52,258 nucleotides of DNA, from positions 1-52,258 of the forward strand of contig PNKK01000015.1 in assembly GCA_013822395.1 (NCBI GenBank), given 5' to 3'. A model generated the notes under the pieces. The model worked only from the letters and a program-made list of their open reading frames with translations, was not told where the DNA came from and did no database searches. Of the stretch, positions 33,347-42,570 are shown piece by piece. Positions within the stretch are counted from its first letter, which is position 1; each line of letters opens with the position of its first letter. The DNA comes from Anaerolinea sp. Its GTDB lineage: Bacteria > Chloroflexota > Limnocylindria > Limnocylindrales > CSP1-4. Both the position numbers and the translations under genes were made by a program.

Positions 33347-34084
33347 ATGGCAAGCTTCGATCTTCTGCCCTCGATCGACCTCCGCGACGGCCGCGTCGTG
33401 CGCCTGCAGCAGGGCGACTTCCGGCGCGAGACCGCCTACGCGAACGATCCGGTCGCGGTCGCGCAACGATTCGTCGAGAAGGGGGTGTCCTGGCTCCACG
33501 TGGTGGACCTCGACGGGGCGCGCCACGGACGCTCGGCCCACGGGGAGGTCATCGGACGGATCGTGGCAGCCGTGGGGGATCGAGCATCCGTGGAAGTCGC
33601 CGGCGGACTCCGAACGCCCAGCGCCGTCGCCGAGGTCTTGGACGCGGGCGCGGCCCGAGCCGTCGTCGGGACGGCGGCGCTGGCCGACCCAGCCTTTGCC
33701 GGCACGCTGGTCGCCCGGCACGGCGCGGACCGCGTGGCTGTAGCCCTTGACGTCCGGCACGGGATGGCCATTGGGGAAGCCTGGATGCCCGGTGTGTCCG
33801 GCACGTCCGTGCCCGACGCCGTTGTCCACCTCACCGCTGCCGGCGTGCGATGGTTCGAGGTCACCGCGATCGACCGTGACGGGACCAAGGCAGGGCCGGA
33901 CCTTGCCCTGCTCGCGCTCGTGGCCGCCGATCAGCGGACGCGCGTCGTCGCGTCGGGTGGCATCGCGTCGGTCGAAGACCTGCGGGCCGTCCAAGACCTC
34001 GGCTGCGCGGGGGCGATCGTCGGCCGCGCCCTCTACGACGGGGCGCTGAGCCTGGAGGCGGCCCTGGCCGCATGTGGAGCGTAG
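33347..34084 (+). CDS. hisA: ProFAR isomerase HisA
   Basis: A (beta-alpha)8 isomerase of 245 residues for step 4. DLLPSIDLRDGRVVRLQQG contains the catalytic Asp on strand 1, and VTAIDRDGTKAGPDL the second Asp on strand 5; phosphate loops are VEVAGGLRT and ASGGIASVEDL. It is the only his gene of the window on the + strand, sharing its control region with the yerC-his operon. ATG 33347 has GAGGGA as Shine-Dalgarno. Confidence 0.95.
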   Translation: MASFDLLPSIDLRDGRVVRLQQGDFRRETAYANDPVAVAQRFVEKGVSWLHVVDLDGARHGRSAHGEVIGRIVAAVGDRASVEVAGGLRTPSAVAEVLDAGAARAVVGTAALADPAFAGTLVARHGADRVAVALDVRHGMAIGEAWMPGVSGTSVPDAVVHLTAAGVRWFEVTAIDRDGTKAGPDLALLALVAADQRTRVVASGGIASVEDLRAVQDLGCAGAIVGRALYDGALSLEAALAACGA

Positions 34085-34411
34085 ACGAGCGTCAGTCCAG
34101 AATCCATGTCAGCCATCGCGTGGCCCTTGGCGGGTCGCCCCGGAGGATGAAACGCCGGCCTTCGGCCTATTTCCGATCAGGAACGGCGATTCCTGTCGCG
34201 ATTCTCTCATACCGACGTCGGGTGACGACAAGACAACGAGGCGTGGTCGCGCGGGCGCCGCTGCCGCGCCGATCACGCTCGGGCGAGCGGCGCACGGACC
34301 CTGTCTCGGCCTCTGGGCCCCGGATTCGACACCGAACCGTCACACCATGTCGATATGGCGAATCACGCGGTGGCTACCGGCCCGTGGGCACCTCGCAGCG
34401 CGGCACGTCGC
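34085..34411. other. Non-coding gap between convergent hisA and the EF-G-like gene
   Basis: 327 bases; the short open frames on the + strand look non-coding. GGCC-TTC-GGCC at 34157-34167 followed by TATTT (34168-34172) is a small terminator-like hairpin for hisA. I see no RNA gene, repeat or promoter otherwise. Confidence 0.5.
34157..34172 (+). terminator. Weak terminator after hisA
   Basis: A 4-bp GC stem with a TTC loop, followed by a short T-rich run, 72 bases beyond the hisA stop. Short for a terminator, so low confidence. Confidence 0.35.
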
Positions 34412-36496
34412 TCAGTGACCGCTAGCCGCCTCCGTCTCCCTGCGGTGCTGCTCGATCACCTTCTCGGCGATGTGCGCAGGCACCTCCTCGTAGTGATCCA
34501 GGGTCGCCGAGAACGTGCCCCGGCCGCCCGTGATGGAGCGGAGCTCGGTCGCGTAGGAGAAGAGCTCGGCCTGCGGGACGTTCGCGTTGATGACCTGCAT
34601 CCCGCCGTCCGTGTCCATCCCGAGAACCCGCCCTCGACGTCCGTTGAGGTCGCGGTTGACCTCACCCATGAATGCCTCGGGAATGCGGACGGCGACCGTC
34701 ATGATCGGCTCCAGGAGCACCGGCTTCGCCTGATGCACGCCGTCCTTGAGGGCCAGGGATGCCGCGATCTTGAACGAGAGCTCATTCGAGTCGACCGTGT
34801 GGAACGACCCGTCGTAGAGGGTGGCCTTGAAGTCGGATAGCGGGTAGCCCGCGACGACCCCCTCAGAAGCCGTCTCGCGGATGCCCTTCTCGATGCCCGG
34901 AAAGAACTGCCTGGGTACGGAGCCGCCAACGACCTTTTCAGCGAATTCGACGCCGCCCCCGGGATTCGGCTCAAGCTCCAACCAGACGTCGCCGAACATC
35001 CCGTGACCGCCGGTCTGCTTCTTGTACCGGCCGTGGGCCTGCGTCCTGCCCCGGATCGTCTCCTTGTAGGGCACGCGGGGTGTCCTCGTGACGATCGCCG
35101 ACCCGAACTTCCGCTTCAGGCGCTCGATGATGACGGCCGTGTGGGCCTCGCCCATCGTGACAAGGATCTGCTCGCCGGTCTCGCTCCGTTCCACCCGGGC
35201 GGTGGTCTCCTCCTCGAGCATGCGCTGGAGCGCCGGACCCATCTTGTCGAGGTCTGCCTTCGTCTGTGGCTCGATCGCGAGCATCAGCGTCGGCGTTGGG
35301 AATTGGAGCGGCGGCAGGACGAACGGGCGGTCCTTTGTCGAGAGCGAGTCGCCGGTCGCGGTGACGGTCAGCTTTGCGACCGCGCCGATCTCCCCGGCCT
35401 TGAGCTCGCCGATCGCTTCCTGCTCCTTGCCGTGGAGGAGGAGCAGCTGTCCGATCCGCTCGTCCTCGTTCCTCGTCGAGTTCCAGACGTGGGCCTGCGA
35501 GCGGAGCGTCCCGGACAGGACGCGCAGGTAGGTGAGGCGGCCCACGAACGGATCGGCGGCGGTCTTGAAGACACGGACGAGGAGCGGACCGTTCGGGTCC
35601 GGCGGGACCGACACCGTCGATCCAGCCCGGTCCATCGCCTGGACCGGGGCCTCGTCAGCGGGGGAGGGGAGGTAGCGGACAAAGGCGTCGAGGAGCGCGC
35701 GCAGGCCGATGCCGCTGGCAGCGCTGCCGACGAGGACCGGGGCGAGCACGGACTCCTTCACGCCCTTCCGGAGGCACGCCTCCAGCTCGGCGTCCGAGAT
35801 CTCCTCGCCCTCGAGGTACTTCGTGAGGACGTCGTCGTCCGCCTCGGAAGCCGCTTCGAGCAGCTGGTCGCGCCGCCGAGCGACTTCAGCCTCGAGTTCG
35901 CCCGGGATCGGGACCTCGACCTCCTGACTGCCGTCCCAGCGGTAGGCCTTGCGATGGACCAGGTCGACGTAGCCGGTGAACGACCCGGCTGTCCCGATCG
36001 CCAGCTGGAGGGGCGCGATCTTGTCGCCGAACGCGGCCCTGAGGGCGTCCAGCGCGCCCGTTGGATCGGCGTTCTCGCGATCGCACATGTTGATGAAGAA
36101 GCAGGCCGCGGTGTTCGTGGCTCGCCCGAGGGCCACGGCCTGCTCCAGGCCGGCCTCGACGCCACCCCGCGCGTCCATGACGAACAGCGCGCCGTCGGCG
36201 GCGTGGAACCCGGACACCACCTCGGCTGCGAAGTCGAGGTAGCCGGGCGTGTCCACGATCGTGATTCGCGTCCCGTCGGATTCGAACGTCGCGACCGCGA
36301 GGCTCAGCGACTCGCGCCGCTTCTGCTCCTCGGGCTCGAAGTCCAGGTGGGACGTGCCGTCGTCCACGCGCCCGAGGCGCGGGACCGCCCCGGCGCGGAA
36401 GAGGAGCTGCTCGCCGAGCGTCGTCTTGCCGGAGCCGGCATGTCCGGCCAGGACGACGCTCCGAAGGTGGGGCAGGTCGACGTTCTTCATCGTCAT
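34412..36496 (-). CDS. EF-G paralogue (FusA2-type translational GTPase)
   Basis: A 694-residue GTPase with the five-domain layout of elongation factor G. P-loop GHAGSGKT (18-25), a switch I region, IVDTPGYLDF (G3), and domain IV RVPYKETIRG and HGRYKKQTGGHG. The G4 motif, normally NKxD, reads NMCD at 136-139, losing the conserved Lys; domain II and V look complete. It belongs to the second EF-G class found beside the canonical fusA, whose role (often stress or slow translocation/recycling) is not settled. It stands alone between hisA and yebC, diverging from the latter. Confidence 0.85.
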   Translation of the reverse strand: MTMKNVDLPHLRSVVLAGHAGSGKTTLGEQLLFRAGAVPRLGRVDDGTSHLDFEPEEQKRRESLSLAVATFESDGTRITIVDTPGYLDFAAEVVSGFHAADGALFVMDARGGVEAGLEQAVALGRATNTAACFFINMCDRENADPTGALDALRAAFGDKIAPLQLAIGTAGSFTGYVDLVHRKAYRWDGSQEVEVPIPGELEAEVARRRDQLLEAASEADDDVLTKYLEGEEISDAELEACLRKGVKESVLAPVLVGSAASGIGLRALLDAFVRYLPSPADEAPVQAMDRAGSTVSVPPDPNGPLLVRVFKTAADPFVGRLTYLRVLSGTLRSQAHVWNSTRNEDERIGQLLLLHGKEQEAIGELKAGEIGAVAKLTVTATGDSLSTKDRPFVLPPLQFPTPTLMLAIEPQTKADLDKMGPALQRMLEEETTARVERSETGEQILVTMGEAHTAVIIERLKRKFGSAIVTRTPRVPYKETIRGRTQAHGRYKKQTGGHGMFGDVWLELEPNPGGGVEFAEKVVGGSVPRQFFPGIEKGIRETASEGVVAGYPLSDFKATLYDGSFHTVDSNELSFKIAASLALKDGVHQAKPVLLEPIMTVAVRIPEAFMGEVNRDLNGRRGRVLGMDTDGGMQVINANVPQAELFSYATELRSITGGRGTFSATLDHYEEVPAHIAEKVIEQHRRETEAASGH

Positions 36497-36592
36497 GGAA
36501 CGGTAGGTCCTCTCTGCTGGCGGGCGGGCGATGCGGAGGGGGAACCCGGCCGCGGAGTGAGGTCGCGCGGCGGTCCGGCCATGATAGTCCGG

Positions 36593-36606
36593 TATACTCC
36601 CGCCCG
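36593..36606 (+). promoter_or_regulatory. -10 box directly before yebC (leaderless type)
   Basis: TATACT at 36593-36598 is followed by 8 bases and then the ATG at 36607. Transcription would start at or within a base or two of the start codon. No Shine-Dalgarno is present. Confidence 0.55.
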
Positions 36607-37359
36607 ATGTCGGGACATTCCAAATGGTCCACGATCAAGCGCCAGAAGGGTGCCAACGACGCGAAGCGCGGGGCACTCTTCACCAAGGTCGCCCGTGAGA
36701 TCATGGTCGCGGCGCGGGCCGGCGGCGGGGACCCCGAGGCGAACTACCGGCTTCGCCTGGCGATGGACAAGGCGCGTGCGGTCAACATGCCGATGGACAA
36801 CATCAAGCGGGCGATCGAGCGGGCGGCGGGAGCCGGCGAGGGCGAGCAGTTCGAGGAGATCGTCTACGAGGGCTACGGCCCCGGCGGCGTCGCGATCCTC
36901 GTCGAGGCGGCCACGGACAACCGGAACCGGACCGCGTCGGACGTACGCTCGATGTTCACCAAGGCTGGCGGCCAGCTCGCTGGCAGCGGCGCGGTCGCCT
37001 GGCAGTTCGAGCCGCGGGGGCTCATCAGCGTTTCAACGAACGGCCGCGACGCAGACGAGATCGCGCTCGCGGCGATCGATGCCGGGGCGAGCGACGTCGA
37101 CACGTCCGATCCGTCGGTCATCGAGGTCTACACGGACCCTGGCGATCTTGAGCGGGTCCGGAAGGCTCTCGACGCCGAGCACGTGACCGTGGAGCATGCC
37201 GAGCAGACGATGGTCGCGAAGTCAACCGTCGAGCTCGACGCTCATCGGGCGCGCCAGAACCTGCGGCTGATCGAGCTCCTCGAGGACCTCGACGACGTCC
37301 AGCGCGTAACCGCTAACTTCGACATCCCCGAGGACGTCTTCGCCGAGGTCGCCGGGTGA
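36607..37359 (+). CDS. yebC: YebC/PmpR-family protein
   Basis: A 250-residue protein of the YebC/TACO1 family. The N-terminus MSGHSKWSTIKRQKGANDA, the AGGGDPEANYRLRLAMDKARA segment and the YEGYGPGGVAILVEA strand are diagnostic. Family members act as DNA-binding regulators or, as shown more recently, help ribosomes through difficult proline-rich stretches. It is followed by ruvC with a GTGA overlap, the classic yebC-ruvC-ruvA order. Probable leaderless start at ATG 36607. Confidence 0.95.
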   Translation: MSGHSKWSTIKRQKGANDAKRGALFTKVAREIMVAARAGGGDPEANYRLRLAMDKARAVNMPMDNIKRAIERAAGAGEGEQFEEIVYEGYGPGGVAILVEAATDNRNRTASDVRSMFTKAGGQLAGSGAVAWQFEPRGLISVSTNGRDADEIALAAIDAGASDVDTSDPSVIEVYTDPGDLERVRKALDAEHVTVEHAEQTMVAKSTVELDAHRARQNLRLIELLEDLDDVQRVTANFDIPEDVFAEVAG

Positions 37360-37961
37360 TCGTCCTGGGCATCGACCCAGGGACCGCAGCCCTCGGCTGG
37401 GGGATCATCGATCGAACGGGCGGGTCGCTCGGCCTCGTCGACGCCGGGTGCCTCGAGACGAGCCCGAACCTCGGCCTGCCGGACCGACTGCTGATCATCC
37501 ACCGGTTCCTGGGTGAGCTGATCGCTCGCCACGACCCGGCGGTCGTGGCCGTGGAGCGGCTCTTCTTCTCCCGGAACGCCCAGACCGCGTTCGCCGTTGG
37601 CCAGGCACGGGGCGTGGTTCTGCTGGCCGCCGCGGAGGCCGGACGTACGGTCCGCGAGGCCACTCCGAACGAGGTGAAGATGGCCGTCACCGGCTCGGGC
37701 AGCGCGGACAAGGACCAGGTCGGGAGGATGGTCGCCGTCTGCCTGGGCCTACGCGAGGTCCCCAGGCCGGATGACGCCACCGACGCGCTGGCCGTCGCGA
37801 TCTGGGCGGCCAACAGCGAACGCTCGGACGGCCCGGCCGTGCCGGGAGCGGCGGTCTTGGACCGGGCCGCGGTCGCCCCGATGACACGGGGTGAATCCTC
37901 ATACGAGCGCGCGGTGCGCGAGGCGATCGCGCGGGACCGAAAGGCCGCGCCGCGGTCGTGA
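37356..37961 (+). CDS. ruvC: Holliday junction resolvase RuvC
   Basis: Cleaves Holliday junctions moved by RuvAB; 201 residues. The four acidic catalytic positions are visible: GIDPGTAALGWGI (Asp), VVAVERLFF (Glu), and the pair in DDATDALAVA. The RNAQTAFAVGQARGV segment is typical. A ~30-residue C-terminal tail extends past the usual fold. GTG 37356 overlaps yebC; the stop overlaps ruvA. Confidence 0.95.
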   Translation: MIVLGIDPGTAALGWGIIDRTGGSLGLVDAGCLETSPNLGLPDRLLIIHRFLGELIARHDPAVVAVERLFFSRNAQTAFAVGQARGVVLLAAAEAGRTVREATPNEVKMAVTGSGSADKDQVGRMVAVCLGLREVPRPDDATDALAVAIWAANSERSDGPAVPGAAVLDRAAVAPMTRGESSYERAVREAIARDRKAAPRS

Positions 37962-38554
37962 TCGCGTCGCTCGATGGCATCGTGGGCGCGGTTGCCTTCG
38001 ATTCACTCGTCGTCGAGGTCGGTGGCGTCGGCTACCGTGTCTTCGCGGCGCCCGGTCTCCTCTCGACGGCCACGCCCGGAAGACGGCTCAAGCTCCACAC
38101 GTTCCACCTGGTCAGAGAGGACCAGCAGGCGCTGTACGGCTTCCGGACGGTCGAGGAGCTCGGGTTCTTCACGCTCCTTCTCACGGTCACAGGCGTGGGC
38201 CCGAAGGTCGCGCTGGCGATCGTCGGCAGCCGTCCAACGGCCGAGCTCCAGCTCGCGATCCTCCAGCAGGACCAGGCGATGCTGGTGGCGATCCCGGGCA
38301 TCGGTCGGCGCCTCGCGGAGCGGGTGATCTTCGAGCTGAAGGAGAAGGTGGCCGCGGCCGGCGTGGCCGCGGCCGGAACGGTGGTCGCCGGCGGAGCGGC
38401 GAGCGACAGCGATGTCGTCGCTGCCCTCCAGGCTCTTGGCTACTCGCTTGCCGAGGCACGTGAGGCTGCCCGGACGGCCGTCGCCACGGCGCCGGTCGGG
38501 ACATCGCTCGAAGACCGTGTCAAGGCCGCGCTGCGCGGTCTTGCCCGCGACTGA
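37958..38554 (+). CDS. ruvA: Holliday junction DNA helicase subunit RuvA
   Basis: Forms the tetramer that grips the junction for RuvB; 198 residues. Domain I (OB) starts MIASLDGIVGAVAFDSLVVEVGGVGYRV; two helix-hairpin-helix motifs are at LLTVTGVGPKVALAI and LVAIPGIGRRLAERVIFELK; an acidic-poor flexible linker with Ala/Gly leads to the C-terminal RuvB-binding helices (DVVAALQALGYSLAEA). ruvB does not follow directly but after 372 bases with its own promoter. Confidence 0.95.
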   Translation: MIASLDGIVGAVAFDSLVVEVGGVGYRVFAAPGLLSTATPGRRLKLHTFHLVREDQQALYGFRTVEELGFFTLLLTVTGVGPKVALAIVGSRPTAELQLAILQQDQAMLVAIPGIGRRLAERVIFELKEKVAAAGVAAAGTVVAGGAASDSDVVAALQALGYSLAEAREAARTAVATAPVGTSLEDRVKAALRGLARD

Positions 38555-38926
38555 GTGACTCGAGAGAGCGGCCCGGTCCGCCATGATCCACCCCACGCAT
38601 CAGGCAGCCCACTGCCTGGGCCGACCCCCGGTCATCCTGGCTTATGACCGCCGGGGGAGCACTGTGCGGGTCGCCGGCCGGGAAGGGTGGCCCCGAACGC
38701 CGGGATCCGCCAGATCCTCCGACTGCGGCCCGGGCGTCGAGCGTGGCCGTCCGCCGGGTCAGCCGTCCGCCGGGTGCCCGGACTGGCTCCCCGCCGTCTC
38801 GGACCCGTATAGCGTTCCCGGGGGGAGCATCGGCCAGGATATCGGCCTGTCCATGTCCAGCTCGGGCCGGGGACGATCGTATCGTGAGATAGAACATCTG
38901 TACGAAACCGCGCGCTCGATGCTAGA
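38555..38926 (+). other. Gap between ruvA and ruvB with hairpins and a short repeat
   Basis: 372 bases. CAGGCAG-CCCA-CTGCCTG (38601-38618) is a perfect 7-bp hairpin; CCCCCGGTCAT (38625-38635) pairs with 38644-38657 with a small bulge. Neither has a U-tract, but together they may end the yebC-ruvCA message. GCCGTCCGCCGGGT is repeated at 38746-38759 and 38762-38775. The + strand open frame 38583-38939 overlaps the ruvB start and looks non-coding. Confidence 0.5.
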
Positions 38927-38935
38927 ATGCCCGAC
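38892..38935 (+). promoter_or_regulatory. ruvB promoter with LexA-like box
   Basis: GAACATCTGTAC at 38892-38903 differs at one of eight defined positions from the Gram-positive SOS box GAACnnnnGTTC. TAGAAT at 38923-38928 is a good -10, and the -35 position expected 17 bases upstream falls inside the box. GTG 38936 is 7 bases after the -10, favouring leaderless initiation there. LexA control is inferred. Confidence 0.5.
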
Positions 38936-40018
38936 GTGACGGACGATGCCCTCCGCCTCCTGGCGGCCGATGCTGAAGATCCCATAGAGATCGCCATCGA
39001 GGGCTCGCTCCGACCTCGGTCCCTGGACGAGTACATCGGCCAGCGCGAGGTCAAGGCAAACCTCGGCGTGCTGCTGTCGGCAGCGCGGGCGAGGGACGAG
39101 GCCGCGGACCACGTGCTCCTGTTCGGGCCGCCGGGACTCGGGAAGACCACCCTCGCCACGATCATCGCCCGGGAGCTCGGGGTGAACGTCCGGTACACGT
39201 CCGGCCCCGCGATCGAGCGCCCCGGGGACCTCGCCGCCGTGCTGACATCGCTGGACGAGCGCGACGTGCTGTTCATCGACGAGATCCACCGCCTCAACCA
39301 CGCGGTGGAGGAGGTCCTCTATCCGGCGATGGAGGACTACGCCCTCGACGTCATGATCGGGAAGGGTCCGTCGGCGCGGTCGCTCCGGCTCACCCTCAAG
39401 CCGTTCACGGTCGTCGGGGCCACCACCCGGGCCGGCCGGATCTCGTCACCGCTCCGCGATCGCTTCGGGGCCACCTACCGGCTGGACTTCTACACGGAGA
39501 CGGAGCTCACTGAGATCGTCGAGCGCTCGGCCCGGATCCTCGGCGTCGAGATCGACCCCGGCGCCGCGGCCGCGATCGCGCGGCGCGGACGGGGGACGCC
39601 GCGAATCGTCAACCGGTTGCTCAAGCGCGTCCGGGACCACGCCGAGGTCCACGGCGATGGCCGCGTGGACGAGCTGACCGCCACGGACGCGATGCGCCTC
39701 TTGGAGATCGACGACGAGGGCCTGGATTCCACCGACCGCAAGCTGCTGGCCGCGATCGTCCAGAAGTTCGGCTCCGGGCCGGTCGGCGTGGCCGCGCTCG
39801 CCGCCGTCCTGTCCGAGGAGGTCGAGACGATCGAGGACGTCTACGAGCCCTTCCTGCTCCGGCTCGGATTCCTGGACCGGACGCCGCAGGGCCGGATCGC
39901 CACGGACCTCGCCCGCGCCCACCTGGCCGGCCTCGGCTACGAGATCCCGCCGGCGCGCCGTGCCGAACCTGACATGTCGAGCCTCTGGCTGGACGAGCCA
40001 GGAGCCGGCAATCGCTGA
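38927..40018 (+). CDS. ruvB: Holliday junction DNA helicase motor RuvB
   Basis: The AAA+ motor that drives branch migration, 363 residues from ATG 38927 (or 360 from GTG 38936, which fits the promoter better). [15 protein letters not shown] opens the conserved part; Walker A is [10 protein letters not shown], Walker [11 protein letters not shown], sensor 1 [12 protein letters not shown], the arginine finger lies in PLRDRFG, and the C-terminal winged helix holds [11 protein letters not shown]. Probably SOS-responsive through the box upstream. It ends 22 bases before tgt. Confidence 0.95.
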   Translation: MPDVTDDALRLLAADAEDPIEIAIEGSLRPRSLDEYIGQREVKANLGVLLSAARARDEAADHVLLFGPPGLGKTTLATIIARELGVNVRYTSGPAIERPGDLAAVLTSLDERDVLFIDEIHRLNHAVEEVLYPAMEDYALDVMIGKGPSARSLRLTLKPFTVVGATTRAGRISSPLRDRFGATYRLDFYTETELTEIVERSARILGVEIDPGAAAAIARRGRGTPRIVNRLLKRVRDHAEVHGDGRVDELTATDAMRLLEIDDEGLDSTDRKLLAAIVQKFGSGPVGVAALAAVLSEEVETIEDVYEPFLLRLGFLDRTPQGRIATDLARAHLAGLGYEIPPARRAEPDMSSLWLDEPGAGNR

Positions 40019-40040
40019 GCCCGCGGCCGCGGGCGCCGTC

Positions 40041-41240
40041 GTGACCGCCGCCGCTGCCCAACCAGCCGTCGCGCGTTCCGAGCCCAGACCGACCGGGTTC
40101 ACCGTCCTCGCCACCGCCGCGCCGGACGGCGCGATGCGCGCCCGCCTCGGCCGGCTCGAGCTGCCTCACGGCGTGGTCGAGACACCACAGTTCATGCCGG
40201 TCGGCACGAACGCCACGGTCAAGGCCCTCCACCCGGATGACCTCGACGCCGCGGGCGCGTCGATCGTCCTCGCCAACACGTATCACCTCTTTCTTCGCCC
40301 CGGCCATGAGCGGATCGAGCGTCTCGGCGGGCTGCACCGGTTCATGGGCTGGGACAGGCCCCTCCTCACGGACTCGGGCGGCTATCAGGTCGTCTCGCTT
40401 GCCGACGCACGGGTCGTCGACGACGATGGGGCGACCTTCCGCAGTCACATCGACGGGGCCACGCATCGGCTCACGCCCGAGATCGCGATTCGGGTCCAGG
40501 AGGCGCTCGGGCCAGATATCGCCGTGGCACTGGACCATCCCGTCTACCCGTCCTCGCCGCGGGCAGAGGTCGAGGACGCGATGGAGCGGACCCACCGCTG
40601 GGCCGAGCGAAGCCTCGCGGCGCACGCGCGCCGGGACCAGGCGCTCTTCGGGATCATCCAGGGTGGGGTGGACGCGGAGCTTCGCGCTCGGTCCACGCGG
40701 TTCGTCGCCTCGCTCCCGTTCGACGGGATCTGCATCGGCGGGCTGGCCGGCGATGAGACACCCGTCCAGCGGGCGGATGCCCTCGATGTCGCGATCCCGC
40801 TCCTCGCCGACGATCCCCGGCCGCGCTACCTGATGGGCCTCGGGTCTCCGGCAGACCTCCTCGACGCGGTCGCGCACGGCGTCGACCTGTTCGACTCCGT
40901 TCTCCCCGCCAGGGTCGCCCGAAACGGCCAGCTGTGGGTGCCCGGCGGCAGGTTGAACCTGCGCAACGCCGCCTTCCGGGATGACCCGCGACCGGTTCAG
41001 GAGGACTGTCCGTGTCTCCTGTGCACGCGCTTTTCGCGGGCGTACCTGGCCCACCTCCTCCGGGCGCGCGAGCTCCTCGGATACCGGCTCGCAACTTGTC
41101 ACAACCTCACCTTCACCCTAGACTTCATGGCCAGGATCCGATCCGCGCTGCGGGCCGGGACCTTCCCCGAATCGCTCGCGTCGCTGCGAGCACGTGCGGG
41201 CCGGATGAGTCGCGGTGAAGTCACCGAGAAGCCGGCGTGA
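40041..41240 (+). CDS. tgt: tRNA-guanine transglycosylase
   Basis: Exchanges guanine-34 for preQ1 in GUN-anticodon tRNAs; 399 residues. It has VVETPQFMPVGT, the base-binding LTDSGGYQVVSL with catalytic Asp, GIIQGGVDAELR, the strand GICIGGLAGDE, and the Zn site CPCLLC with a downstream His. The nucleophile region reads FDSVLPARVARNGQ where most family members have FDCVxPTRxxRNGQ, a mild departure. GTG 40041 is chosen because the open frame further upstream is inside ruvB. A queuosine precursor pathway or salvage must exist elsewhere. Confidence 0.93.
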   Translation: MTAAAAQPAVARSEPRPTGFTVLATAAPDGAMRARLGRLELPHGVVETPQFMPVGTNATVKALHPDDLDAAGASIVLANTYHLFLRPGHERIERLGGLHRFMGWDRPLLTDSGGYQVVSLADARVVDDDGATFRSHIDGATHRLTPEIAIRVQEALGPDIAVALDHPVYPSSPRAEVEDAMERTHRWAERSLAAHARRDQALFGIIQGGVDAELRARSTRFVASLPFDGICIGGLAGDETPVQRADALDVAIPLLADDPRPRYLMGLGSPADLLDAVAHGVDLFDSVLPARVARNGQLWVPGGRLNLRNAAFRDDPRPVQEDCPCLLCTRFSRAYLAHLLRARELLGYRLATCHNLTFTLDFMARIRSALRAGTFPESLASLRARAGRMSRGEVTEKPA

Positions 41241-41282
41241 AGCACCCTTCGATACCCTCATTCCAGCGCGGAGGAACCCTCG

Positions 41283-41444
41283 ATGGGCTCTCGAGACAGA
41301 CCCAGCCGCGAGGCCAAGAAGAAGCCGAAGGACAAGTCGGGCATTCCGAAGGTGCAGCCGCTCTCCGAGCCGCCGATGAACGTCGAGCTGTATCGGAAGC
41401 CGCGGAAGCCGCGGGCAGACGAGGAAGTCCGAGACGAAGGCTGA
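41283..41444 (+). CDS. 53-residue Lys/Arg/Pro-rich conserved-looking protein
   Basis: A short gene between tgt and recA. ATG 41283 has GGAGGA (41270-41275) 7 bases upstream, a clearly better ribosome site than most genes here. The product starts MGSRDRPSREAKKKPKDKSG, then a neutral patch (PPMNVELYRK) and ends in PRKPRADEEVRDEG. It is highly charged and probably disordered; nucleic-acid or ribosome binding is possible but unproven. The overlapping longer frame at 41237-41500 has no ribosome site and low-complexity composition, so this one is preferred. Confidence 0.65.
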   Translation: MGSRDRPSREAKKKPKDKSGIPKVQPLSEPPMNVELYRKPRKPRADEEVRDEG

Positions 41445-41507
41445 CCCGTCGCGCGGACCGATCGTCCGCTCTGTCGGCGTCGGGAATGACAGGAGCGTGA
41501 CGGGACC

Positions 41508-42563
41508 ATGGCGATGACCACCGAGCGGAACGGCGAGCGGAGCACCGCGGAGCGCGGCAAGGCCGTGGACGCCGCGATTCTGGCGATCGAGAAGCAGTTC
41601 GGCAGCGGCTCGATCATGAAACTCGGGTCGGCGACGCGGCAGCAGGTGGACTTCATCCCCACCGGCTCCATCGCCCTCGATCTCGCGCTCGGCGTCGGCG
41701 GCATCCCGCGCGGCCGGATCACGGAGATCTTCGGCCCCGAGTCGTCTGGCAAGACCACCGTCTGTCAGCACGTCATCGCCGAGGCGCAGCGGAAGGGCGG
41801 CGTCGCCGCGTTCATCGACGTCGAGCATGCGCTTGATCCCGGCTACGCCCGCGCCTGCGGCGTCAACGTGGACGAGCTCCTCGTCAGCCAGCCGGACACC
41901 GGCGAGCAGGCCCTCGAGATCACGGAGACCCTGATTCGATCCGGCGGGATCGACGTCGTCGTCGTCGACTCGGTCGCGGCGCTCGTGCCGCGGGCGGAGA
42001 TCGAGGGCGAGATGGGGGATTCGTTCGTCGGCATCCAGGCCCGACTCATGAGCCAGGCGCTTCGGAAGCTGACCGGTGCGGTCAGCCGCTCGAACACCGC
42101 CCTCGTCTTCACGAACCAGCTCCGCGAGAAGATCGGGGTCATGTTCGGCAACCCGGAGACGACGCCGGGCGGCCGGGCTCTGAAGTTCTACGCCAGCGTC
42201 CGGCTGGATATTCGCCGGATCGAGACGATCAAGACCGGCACGGAGTCCGTCGGCAACCGTGTCCGGGTCAAGGTCGTCAAGAACAAGGTCGCGCCCCCGT
42301 TTCGCGTCGCCGAGTTCGATGTCATGTACGGCGAGGGCGTGTCCAAGGAGGGCGGCCTCCTCGACGTCGGCGTCGCGATGGGGATCGTCGACAAGACCGG
42401 CTCGTGGTTCACCTACGAGGAGACACGCCTCGGCCAGGGTCGCGAGGCCTCGAAGGACTTCCTGCGCTCGAACCCGGCGATCGCCGCGACCATCGAGAGC
42501 AAGATCCGGGGCAAGGTCAGCGAGGTCACCCTCCCGGTCGAGGGCATCGAGGAAGCCGAATAG
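41508..42563 (+). CDS. recA: Recombinase RecA
   Basis: The strand-exchange recombinase and LexA co-protease, 351 residues. [12 protein letters not shown], Walker [44 protein letters not shown] (Walker B and L1), the L2 region [20 protein letters not shown] and the KAGSW-like [11 protein letters not shown]-terminal part are all present. No inteins. ATG 41508 and ATG 41514 are both possible. No SOS-type box is evident upstream, unlike at ruvB. A dispersed repeat copy lies just after the stop. Confidence 0.97.
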   Translation: MAMTTERNGERSTAERGKAVDAAILAIEKQFGSGSIMKLGSATRQQVDFIPTGSIALDLALGVGGIPRGRITEIFGPESSGKTTVCQHVIAEAQRKGGVAAFIDVEHALDPGYARACGVNVDELLVSQPDTGEQALEITETLIRSGGIDVVVVDSVAALVPRAEIEGEMGDSFVGIQARLMSQALRKLTGAVSRSNTALVFTNQLREKIGVMFGNPETTPGGRALKFYASVRLDIRRIETIKTGTESVGNRVRVKVVKNKVAPPFRVAEFDVMYGEGVSKEGGLLDVGVAMGIVDKTGSWFTYEETRLGQGREASKDFLRSNPAIAATIESKIRGKVSEVTLPVEGIEEAE

Positions 42564-42570
42564 CACGGAT

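Noticed and set aside
35003..37186. Long + strand open frame opposite the EF-G-like gene and into yebC (727 codons)
   Set aside because: Antisense shadow of the GTPase; it then runs out of frame through yebC.
38583..38939. 118-codon open frame between ruvA and ruvB
   Set aside because: It overlaps the ruvB start and promoter, lacks a ribosome site and has Arg/Gly/Ser/Pro-rich random composition.
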